Shown here: positions 1-6,122 of the stretch, piece after piece
Numbering within the stretch: the stretch's first letter is position 1
How the letters are laid out: each line of letters begins with the position of its first letter
Assembly (NCBI GenBank): GCA_017472115.1
Contig: JAFUQW010000072.1
Location: 1-6,122, forward strand
Origin: Bacteroidales bacterium
GTDB taxonomy: Bacteria; Bacteroidota; Bacteroidia; Bacteroidales; UBA932
Length of the DNA: 6,122 bases
Direction of reading: 5' to 3'
Position numbers and translations under genes: made by a program
The notes under the pieces: model-generated
The model's input: only the letters and a program-made list of their open reading frames with translations
Databases searched by the model: none
Told to the model about the DNA's origin: nothing

Positions 1-1287
1 GATGTCGACATCCTTAGGATCGTCCGCAGTGTCATAACCGAACTTCACATATGTATATTCCTTGTAGTTGCCTGATGCGTCATACGAGCATGCGATCAGG
101 GTATACAGACCTGTCTCCTCGGTAGTGAATTCATACTCGCCTGATTCTGTCACGGTCTGGACATTCTTTCCTGACTTCACTTCCTCAAGCTTGGACACCA
201 TCTCCGCGTCTGAAACATGGCCAGGGAACACCTTGTACTGTACCTTGGCAACGTCAGGTCCGAAGGTGAATGTAACCGGCATGAGGCCCTTTACAGCAGG
301 AGCTGTCTCCACCATGACAGAGTAGTCATAAGGCTGGTAGCCTGGAAGGACAAGCCTGTGCTTTCCTGCGGCATTCGCATAAGCGGCACCGGCTGAAGGA
401 AGATATGCTACGAGAGCGCTCTTAGGGAAGGTGATGGAACCGTCCTTCACTGTACCGTACTGGTTGGAGTATCCGGCATCAAACACTTCTTCAACATCAG
501 AACCCATGTATACAAGTCCGTAGCGTCCGCTAGGACATGTGAACACATACTGGAGAGGGATATATACCCTGTTCGGGTCAGATGCATTGATATAGATGCT
601 CGGCGCAGGGCAGTATTCTGCGTAAAGGTCTGCGTTCTTTGTGTTTCCGTCAACAATGTATGACACAAAGTCCGGAGTATAGACCTCGTCTACCCTATAG
701 TAACCCGGAAGGTCTTCGCGTTCATAGACCTTTACCGTCTTTTCCTGATAAGGTGCTGCGATTTCGGCACCGATTGCATTGAAGTAGCTTGACGCAAAGT
801 CGTCTCTCCAGAGGCCTTCTCCCAGAAGCTCCCACTTCACCACTGTAAGAGAGAATGTCAGCTCGTTGCTTGAAAGACCGTAGTTCGAAACATACTGAGG
901 GTCAGTCACCTTGATCGTACAGGTATACTTCTTTCCTGTCTCGAAGTCCTCAGAGAAATAAACCTTGAAAGACGTGTTTTCCTGGTCTTCATCGAAATAG
1001 ATGAACTCGTCCTCAAGTTCGAAGAAACCTTCTTCACTGCTTGTCAGCTCATAAGGCACATATGCCTCAGGAAAATAGTTCTTGACAGCAGGGTTTCTCT
1101 CGACTGTGAAGGTAAGGTACTTTGCACCTTCCGGGGCAACCTCGTATGCCTTAGCCTGCTCCTGCGGGAAGAAGAGGCCCTGGCAGTCCATGAGGTCAGG
1201 CTCACCAGGAGAATAAGGCTCTTCCTGGCATGCTGCGAATGAGAGAGCCATCGCCGCAGCAAGAATATATTTAAATATTGTCTTCAT
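1..1287 (-). CDS. modular surface lipoprotein, third gene of the SusCD operon (3'-partial)
   Basis: No stop occurs before the window edge; 429 residues are visible and the C-terminus is missing. The signal peptide MKTIFKYILAAAMALSFAA ends at Cys20, followed by QEE, an acidic motif like the Bacteroidota surface-export signal, so the protein is probably anchored on the outside of the outer membrane. The rest is beta-rich and appears modular. About 36-150 resembles a Calx-beta or DUF4843-like sandwich (LTFTVERN, then EFIYFDEDQENTSFKVYF). About 151-325 opens with WELLGEGLWRDDF and has KVYEREDLPGYYRVDEVY, a pattern I associate with other Bacteroidales surface lipoproteins. About 330-418 is Ig/FN3-like (VTFTFGPDVAKVQYKV, GLYTLIACSYDASGNYKEY). 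Its place after SusC and SusD matches SusE/SusF or surface glycan-binding proteins, and it is rich in Tyr. Binding is therefore a reasonable inference, but no catalytic motif is visible and an enzymatic domain could follow beyond the edge. An in-frame ATG at 1291-1293 would add two residues (MN). Confidence 0.88.
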   Translation of the reverse strand, partial: MKTIFKYILAAAMALSFAACQEEPYSPGEPDLMDCQGLFFPQEQAKAYEVAPEGAKYLTFTVERNPAVKNYFPEAYVPYELTSSEEGFFELEDEFIYFDEDQENTSFKVYFSEDFETGKKYTCTIKVTDPQYVSNYGLSSNELTFSLTVVKWELLGEGLWRDDFASSYFNAIGAEIAAPYQEKTVKVYEREDLPGYYRVDEVYTPDFVSYIVDGNTKNADLYAEYCPAPSIYINASDPNRVYIPLQYVFTCPSGRYGLVYMGSDVEEVFDAGYSNQYGTVKDGSITFPKSALVAYLPSAGAAYANAAGKHRLVLPGYQPYDYSVMVETAPAVKGLMPVTFTFGPDVAKVQYKVFPGHVSDAEMVSKLEEVKSGKNVQTVTESGEYEFTTEETGLYTLIACSYDASGNYKEYTYVKFGYDTADDPKDVDI

Positions 1288-1293
1288 ATTCAT

Positions 1294-1300
1294 CTTTTCT
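1294..1300 (-). promoter_or_regulatory. purine-rich AGAAAAG upstream of the third lipoprotein gene; favours start at 1287
   Basis: On the coding strand AGAAAAG is followed by ATGAATATG. It touches the first ATG (1293) directly but sits 6 bases from the second ATG (1287), a normal spacing for a ribosome-binding site. The second ATG also gives the typical lipoprotein start MKTIFKYI. It is only a weak Shine-Dalgarno match, as is usual in Bacteroidota, where A-rich leaders often replace it. The assignment is an inference. Confidence 0.4.
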
Positions 1301-1307
1301 GTTTAGA

Positions 1308-3017
1308 TTACTCCGTCCACTCCGGGAGTTTTCCGGTAGGGTCAGGATTAATCCTTCCCTCATCTATTCCCTTGTTATGCAGATATTCCGTTCTAGGTAT
1401 CACGAGATTCCACTGAGGTGAACGACCTTCTACATTAAATCTTGCAGAACTTGGGAAGTTTGTTCCTGAGTAGCCTCTGATTATACCCTGGTCAAGCCTC
1501 TTGTAGTCGTAGAAGAGGATTCCTTCTCCCCAGAACTCCACCCTCTTCTGGAAAAGCATTTCCTGGATGAAGGATTCCTTTGAAATGATACCTGAACAGT
1601 CATATCTCTGACCGGACCACCTGTAGCTCATGAATTCGTCAAGCAATTTCTTTGCTGCATCCAGACCTTCGGTATGGAGTGTCGCCTCCATCTTGATGAA
1701 ATACATCTCCTCGACCCTCATGAGCATACGGTCAGCAGCGCCTCCGTTTGTATAGTCCATACATGCACCGCCCATCGGACGGAACTTGAGGCTCACATAA
1801 GGTTTTGCCGAATAAAGGAAGTAATCAGCAACATTGTAGATGCCGATTGATTCATTGCCGGTCAGAGGCTCATCCGATCCGGCATACCTGTAGTTAGGGT
1901 CAGTCTTCCATGTCGTGGCATCTTCGCCAAGCCATGACCACTTTCTGAAGTCATTGTCGGAAATCCTCTCATAAGTTGCCTTGCTGATGCTCGGAAGTGC
2001 AAGGATACCGTAAGCCCAGATAGCCTCAGCAGAAAGATGAGCGACGGTCGAGATCACAGGAGCAAGGTTTTCGCTTGAGGAAGTAAGGCCCCATATCCAT
2101 GAATTGTTTGAACTTCCGTTATTGAAGCCGTTCATGGAATCGTGCCACTGGCTCTCGGTCAGAGGTGTTCTTCCGCTGGTCTTGACAGCCAGGTCGGCGT
2201 ATTCGGCTGCCATTCTGTAATACTTCTTTTCATTTGATGCTGCAGCCATTTCAATATAGGCGCGTGCATAGAGGCCGTACACAGCACCCAATGTAGGGAG
2301 CGAATATACGTTTACAGTAGGATCAAGAAGATCTTCCGCCATCTGAAGATCGGAAAGTATGAAATCATACATCTCCTCCCTCGAACGTCTCGGGTTATTC
2401 TTCTTGTCTTCGTCCGATGTGGCTTCGGTCACGATAGGAACAGACCATCCTTCAGCAAGGGCTTCTTCGTCGGCATTGAGATACTTGTTTGCCTTTGGCT
2501 CGTACAGACGTGCAAGGTCAAGATAGCACATTGCCCTGTAGGTATATGCCTGACCAAGGTAATTCCTGACGGCATCATCCGTCTCATCAGTAACCTCACC
2601 CACCATTCCGATGGCATTGTTGGCGGCACCGATCCATACATAATAGCACTGCCATATATAACCTGTAGTCACATATTCAGGTCCCATCGAGAGATTCGTA
2701 AGGAATCCGTTGAACCAGCTGTAACCAAGGTTTCCACCGATGGTCATATCCTCAAGCATATGCTCTGTCATAAGATGGATCGCAGAGATTCCGAAGTCGG
2801 CATGATAGCCGTATGAACCGGCATATCCGCCAGCATTGGCAGACATCATAGATGCCGGTATACCTTTTATGATAGCCTCAAGCACTGTGGCGTCATCCAT
2901 CTCGTCGAGACGGTCGGAAGTCACTGATCCGCCTTTCTGAAAAGCGTCCTCAAGACAACCCGTTGAAATGAGACCGAGAAATACAAGGCCTATAATCTTT
3001 ATAATGTTTATCTTCAT
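1308..3017 (-). CDS. SusD/RagB-family nutrient-binding outer-membrane lipoprotein
   Basis: Surface lipoprotein that caps the SusC-like barrel and binds the ligand before import. It is complete at 569 residues, normal for the family. A signal peptide (MKINIIKIIGLVFLGLISTG) leads to Cys21, the lipidated residue; acidic Glu23 and Asp24 follow, resembling the Bacteroidota lipoprotein export signal for surface display. The N-terminal SusD-like part includes the TPR-type helix YRAMCYLDLARLYEPKAN (160-177) and continues through helices such as REEMYDFILSDLQMAEDLL (213-231). The C-terminal RagB/SusD domain has MLMRVEEMYFIKMEA (431-445), KRVEFWGEGILFYDYKRL (491-508) and the typical ending LVIPRTEYLHNKGI...NPDP (538-560). 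Aromatics are plentiful (for example Trp307, Trp309, Trp334, Trp370), but I cannot assign the binding site. The start lies 11 bases after the susC-like stop, with no Shine-Dalgarno sequence, consistent with coupled translation. The substrate is unknown. Confidence 0.97.
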   Translation of the reverse strand: MKINIIKIIGLVFLGLISTGCLEDAFQKGGSVTSDRLDEMDDATVLEAIIKGIPASMMSANAGGYAGSYGYHADFGISAIHLMTEHMLEDMTIGGNLGYSWFNGFLTNLSMGPEYVTTGYIWQCYYVWIGAANNAIGMVGEVTDETDDAVRNYLGQAYTYRAMCYLDLARLYEPKANKYLNADEEALAEGWSVPIVTEATSDEDKKNNPRRSREEMYDFILSDLQMAEDLLDPTVNVYSLPTLGAVYGLYARAYIEMAAASNEKKYYRMAAEYADLAVKTSGRTPLTESQWHDSMNGFNNGSSNNSWIWGLTSSSENLAPVISTVAHLSAEAIWAYGILALPSISKATYERISDNDFRKWSWLGEDATTWKTDPNYRYAGSDEPLTGNESIGIYNVADYFLYSAKPYVSLKFRPMGGACMDYTNGGAADRMLMRVEEMYFIKMEATLHTEGLDAAKKLLDEFMSYRWSGQRYDCSGIISKESFIQEMLFQKRVEFWGEGILFYDYKRLDQGIIRGYSGTNFPSSARFNVEGRSPQWNLVIPRTEYLHNKGIDEGRINPDPTGKLPEWTE

Positions 3018-3028
3018 CTTTACCGGTG
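3018..3028 (-). other. 11-base susC-like/susD-like junction, no terminator or promoter
   Basis: On the coding strand the gap reads CACCGGTAAAG between the TAA of the transporter gene and the ATG of the susD-like gene. It is too short for a promoter or an intrinsic terminator and has no GGAGG-like motif. The two genes must share a transcript, and the downstream start is probably reached by ribosomes that have just terminated. This supports stoichiometric expression of the two partners of one complex. Confidence 0.8.
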
Positions 3029-6000
3029 TTAGAATGTGATGTTAAAACCTACAGACGCTGTCCTTACAGGTGAGTTAAGGATGTTGCTTGTACTTCCGTC
3101 ATGACTCTGACGAGGATCAAGTCCTCTTCTGGCTGACCAATAGATTATGTTGTCGCAAGCGGCATAGACTCTGATCTTGCCTACGTTCATCTTCTCAGTC
3201 AGTCTTCTTGGAAGAGTATAGCCTATCTGGGCATTCTGGAAGTTGAGATAACTTGCATCGATGAGGAAACGGTCTGAAGTCGCAGCCGCATAAAGCTCAT
3301 TGTAGTAGAACGCAGGAATGTCAGTATCCTTGTTTTCAGGAGTCCATGCATTGAGCATATCCTTATGGAAGTTCGCACCTTCCTTTCCTGCACTCGGAGA
3401 AGACATGTATGCCGCATAACCTGAATCGTATGCAAGTCCTCCTATCGAATATGTGAACGATGCTGCAAAATCGAATCCCTTGTATGTCAGCGATGTACCG
3501 AATCCGCCATAGAGTTCCGGAGTAGGATCACCGCAGAGGTAGTAATCCGCATCATTGTAATCCGTAACCGGAGTCTTTGTTACATTGCCGGACTCATCAG
3601 TGACATTCTTATACCACATGGCAGCACCTGTCTCCCTTTCCACTCCGGCAAACTGCCTGAGATAGAATGTCTTGAATGGAAGTCCCACACCGACATATCT
3701 GTTGCCTGACGCATATCCAGGATATCCTTCTACGTTGTCGCCGATGTTGTCAGGATGGAGATTGGTGATCTTGTTCTTGTAATGCGTGAAGTTGAAGTAC
3801 ACATCCCATGAGAGCTCCTGCTGACGTACGATTCCCACATTGGCAGAAAACTCGATTCCGGCATTCCTCATGTTTCCTACATTGTCCCAATATCCGTTGG
3901 AAAGACCGTTTGACGCAGAAACCGGAGTAGTGAACCACATGAGCATGTCGGTGGTAGCATTGTAGAAAAACTCCAAGGATCCGGTAACACGTCTCTTCAG
4001 CATTTCGAAATCGAAACCTGTATTGAAGTTCATCCTGGTCTCCCATGAGATTTCCTTGTTACCTATAGAACTGATGTTGAGCGACGGTGTTCCGTTCTGA
4101 TTCATGAGGGAAGACACATCCACAAAGCGGTCAGAGCCGATGGAATCATTACCCTGTGATCCCACGGAAGCCTTGAACTTCAGCATGTCGATCCAGGCTG
4201 TACGAGGAAACCAGCTTTCCTGATCGAGAATCCAGCCTCCACCGAGAGACCAGAAGTTACCCCATCTGTAATCGCGATGGAAACGTGTCGATCCGTCACG
4301 ACGGAATGAAGCACTTACGAAGATCCTGTTGGCGAAATCGTACTGAGCGCGTATGAAGAATCCCTCATTCTTGTATTCGCTTGACGCGGAACCTGCACTC
4401 TGGCCATCCACCACAGCACCATTCAGCTCGTCATTCTCAGGGTCGAACATCTGACTCTTCGAAGCCGATAGGCTGTATCCGTAGCTGCTGTAGTTTTCAT
4501 GACCGAGAAGGACGCTGGCGTTATGAACACCCGCAAAAGTACGTGACCAGTTCAACAACTGCTGGAGGTTGATTGAGTATGTCTTTGCATGGCCCTTGGA
4601 GATGAGACCGCCCATATTGGCATACTGTCCGTAGAACTTGTTCATTATGGAAGTCGAACGGGTCTCGTCGATACCGAAACCGGCATTGAAAGTGAACTTG
4701 AAATCCTTGAGGAAACTGATCTCAGCGTATGTAGTGCCGTTGAATGCATTGCTCTTTGACGAATTGGTATCGAGCAGAGAACCCTGAACCGCGTTCGAGT
4801 TACCAAGGTAAGGACGTGTCGAACCTGCGTTCTCACCCTTTCCGTAGTCATATACCTGAAAACCGTATTTGTCAACCATCACATTTCCCATACCGTCCCT
4901 CACAAAAAGAGGATATATCGGAGCAATCTGGTTTGCTACTTCAAATATGTTCGTAGTCGATCCCGAAACGCCTTCAGAAGAGTTTCCGTTGCTCATCCTC
5001 ATGTCAGTGAATCCTACATTCGCTCCGATCTTGAGCCAGTCCTTAGCCTGGTAATCAGTGCGCAGACGTGCGGTGAAACGCTGCATGTCAGAATTGTTGA
5101 TGATGGCCTGATCATCCAGGTATCCGAAAGACGCAAGGATCGACGCCTTGCCGGAAGTTCCCGACACACTCAGGTTATAGTCCTGACGGATGGAAGTCCT
5201 GTATGCGGCATCAAGCCAGTTGTCAGGCTGGAGCCAATAGCCTTTACCGTCCTTCTCGACATAACGTCCGAGGGTCGCATTCGGATTAAGTTTTCCGTTC
5301 AGACCGATGAATGCCTGTCCGTCAGGGTACGAATATACAAGATAACCGAGACCGCCATTGTTGACATCACCGAGCATTGTGCCGTTGGCGGCAATATGCG
5401 CCTCATATTCAGACATGCCGTTCATTATATTGGCAAGACGGAGTGCGGAATAATACATTTCATAATACTGTCCCGGCTCAGTGATATAATCATAGTTCTG
5501 AAGCGCCTTGGTGTTGACACCCCACTTGGCGTCAATATTTATGACAGCATCCCCGTGTGTTGCCTTCTTGGTGGTGATCATGATGACACCATTCGCTCCA
5601 CGAGCACCATAAAGGGCATTAGAAGCAGCATCCTTAAGCACGGTCATGGACTCGATGTCCGCAGGATTAAGGTTGTTCATATCGAAGTCGGACCCATAAG
5701 GGATACCGTCGATCACATAAAGAGGAGACGTACCGGCATTGATGGAGCCGACGCCACGGATCTGTATCGAAGGCTTGGTGCCGAGGGTACCCGATGTCGT
5801 CGTCATCTGCACGCCGGCAACCACACCTTCGAGGGCTCTGGTAGCATCCGACGCCTGCACCTTGGCGATATCATCCGACTTGACTACTGTGGCTGATCCT
5901 GTAAAGGATTCCTTTGTCGCTGTACCGAAGGCTACGACGATGGTCTCCTCGATAGCTTCAGTGTCGGGAGCCAGCATCACATCGTGCTGGGTCTTGCCCG

Positions 6001-6122
6001 CAACAGGCACTTCCACGGTGACATATCCGATTGAAGAGAAGATGAGGACTCCGTCAGACGGAACATCGATGGAATAGTATCCGTCCAGGTCCGTACTTGC
6101 TCCTGTCATCGTTCCCTTTACC
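3029..6122 (-). CDS. SusC/RagA-family TonB-linked outer-membrane transporter (5'-partial)
   Basis: Outer-membrane beta-barrel that imports a ligand, typically an oligosaccharide or peptide, using TonB-ExbBD energy, in complex with the SusD-like protein encoded next. The frame is open to the window edge, where it reads VKGT before the first Met (6107-6109). That Met is internal, so about 1030 residues are visible. Counting from that Met: residues 1-50 are the end of a carboxypeptidase-regulatory-like domain (TDLDGYYSIDV, then SSIGYV); 54-62 are a TonB-box-like stretch (EETIVVAFG); about 63-182 are the plug, carrying the SusC/RagA signature (SPLYVIDGIPYGSD, DIESMTVLKDAASNALYGARGANGVIMITTKK split across 128-182). 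The rest is barrel, ending in GFNITF with the C-terminal Phe expected for Bam-dependent insertion. The family is usually about 1000-1100 residues, so probably only the signal peptide and the start of the first domain are missing. Whether an extra N-terminal STN signalling domain exists cannot be seen. No frameshift is visible. The family call is very secure; the substrate is unknown. Confidence 0.97.
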   Translation of the reverse strand, partial: VKGTMTGASTDLDGYYSIDVPSDGVLIFSSIGYVTVEVPVAGKTQHDVMLAPDTEAIEETIVVAFGTATKESFTGSATVVKSDDIAKVQASDATRALEGVVAGVQMTTTSGTLGTKPSIQIRGVGSINAGTSPLYVIDGIPYGSDFDMNNLNPADIESMTVLKDAASNALYGARGANGVIMITTKKATHGDAVINIDAKWGVNTKALQNYDYITEPGQYYEMYYSALRLANIMNGMSEYEAHIAANGTMLGDVNNGGLGYLVYSYPDGQAFIGLNGKLNPNATLGRYVEKDGKGYWLQPDNWLDAAYRTSIRQDYNLSVSGTSGKASILASFGYLDDQAIINNSDMQRFTARLRTDYQAKDWLKIGANVGFTDMRMSNGNSSEGVSGSTTNIFEVANQIAPIYPLFVRDGMGNVMVDKYGFQVYDYGKGENAGSTRPYLGNSNAVQGSLLDTNSSKSNAFNGTTYAEISFLKDFKFTFNAGFGIDETRSTSIMNKFYGQYANMGGLISKGHAKTYSINLQQLLNWSRTFAGVHNASVLLGHENYSSYGYSLSASKSQMFDPENDELNGAVVDGQSAGSASSEYKNEGFFIRAQYDFANRIFVSASFRRDGSTRFHRDYRWGNFWSLGGGWILDQESWFPRTAWIDMLKFKASVGSQGNDSIGSDRFVDVSSLMNQNGTPSLNISSIGNKEISWETRMNFNTGFDFEMLKRRVTGSLEFFYNATTDMLMWFTTPVSASNGLSNGYWDNVGNMRNAGIEFSANVGIVRQQELSWDVYFNFTHYKNKITNLHPDNIGDNVEGYPGYASGNRYVGVGLPFKTFYLRQFAGVERETGAAMWYKNVTDESGNVTKTPVTDYNDADYYLCGDPTPELYGGFGTSLTYKGFDFAASFTYSIGGLAYDSGYAAYMSSPSAGKEGANFHKDMLNAWTPENKDTDIPAFYYNELYAAATSDRFLIDASYLNFQNAQIGYTLPRRLTEKMNVGKIRVYAACDNIIYWSARRGLDPRQSHDGSTSNILNSPVRTASVGFNITF

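Noticed and set aside
68..325. An 85-codon plus-strand open frame near the left edge.
   Set aside because: It lies opposite the continuous lipoprotein frame that runs from 1287 to the edge, and no start signal or recognisable protein feature supports it.
447..1262. Two short minus-strand frames (447-668 and 1044-1262) within the third gene.
   Set aside because: They are out of frame with the 429-residue lipoprotein, whose signal peptide, lipobox and domain patterns show it is the real reading frame. They do not indicate a frameshift, because the lipoprotein frame is unbroken.
1288..1307. A terminator or new promoter between the susD-like gene and the third gene.
   Set aside because: The gap is only about 20 bases, A/T-rich, with no inverted repeat. 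Nothing there could form an intrinsic terminator, and it is too short for a separate Bacteroidota promoter of the -33/-7 type.
5396..5896. A 166-codon open frame on the plus strand, antisense to the transporter gene.
   Set aside because: It lies wholly opposite the plug and N-terminal barrel coding sequence of the SusC-like gene, its translation has no recognisable domain, and its composition (many Ile, Arg, His, Gly) looks like a mirror of the coding frame. It is a shadow.
5739..6077. A 112-codon plus-strand open frame overlapping the previous one.
   Set aside because: It is also fully antisense to the conserved carboxypeptidase-like and plug region, and two overlapping plus-strand frames there argue for chance openness rather than genes.
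3029..6109. Taking the Met at 6109 as the true start of the transporter.
   Set aside because: The frame continues upstream as VKGT, which belongs to the same carboxypeptidase-regulatory-like domain, and no signal peptide follows this Met. The real start is outside the window.

Overview
The window comes from a member of the Bacteroidota, most likely order Bacteroidales. All three genes lie on the minus strand and read from high to low coordinates: a SusC/RagA-type TonB-dependent outer-membrane transporter (5' end cut by the right edge), a complete SusD/RagB-type lipoprotein, and a modular, beta-rich surface lipoprotein (3' end cut by the left edge). Adjacent SusC/SusD genes are the hallmark of Bacteroidota polysaccharide utilization loci (PULs) and related nutrient-uptake loci. 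The bacterial lipoprotein signals followed by acidic residues, and the lack of strong Shine-Dalgarno sites, also fit this phylum. Base composition looks close to half GC by eye. I cannot name the genus.

Layout, in transcription order. Bases 6122-3029 hold the SusC-like transporter, from the end of its carboxypeptidase-regulatory-like domain through the TonB box, the plug and the whole beta-barrel to the terminal Phe. After an 11-base gap, 3017-1308 hold the SusD-like protein (569 residues). After a gap of about 20 bases, the third lipoprotein runs from 1287 to base 1 without a stop; 429 residues are visible. Nearly every base is coding. The two gaps show no terminator or promoter, so this is the inside of one operon whose promoter lies beyond the right edge.

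How they work together (inferred from family knowledge): the SusD-like lipoprotein sits as a lid on the SusC barrel and captures a ligand, and SusC imports it using TonB energy. The third protein occupies the position where SusE/SusF or surface glycan-binding proteins (SGBPs) are usually encoded, and probably binds the ligand at the cell surface. The window contains no glycoside hydrolase, peptidase, sensor or anti-sigma factor, so the substrate cannot be named. I see no mobile element, CRISPR array, RNA gene or sign of a novel system. The least characterised part is the third lipoprotein.
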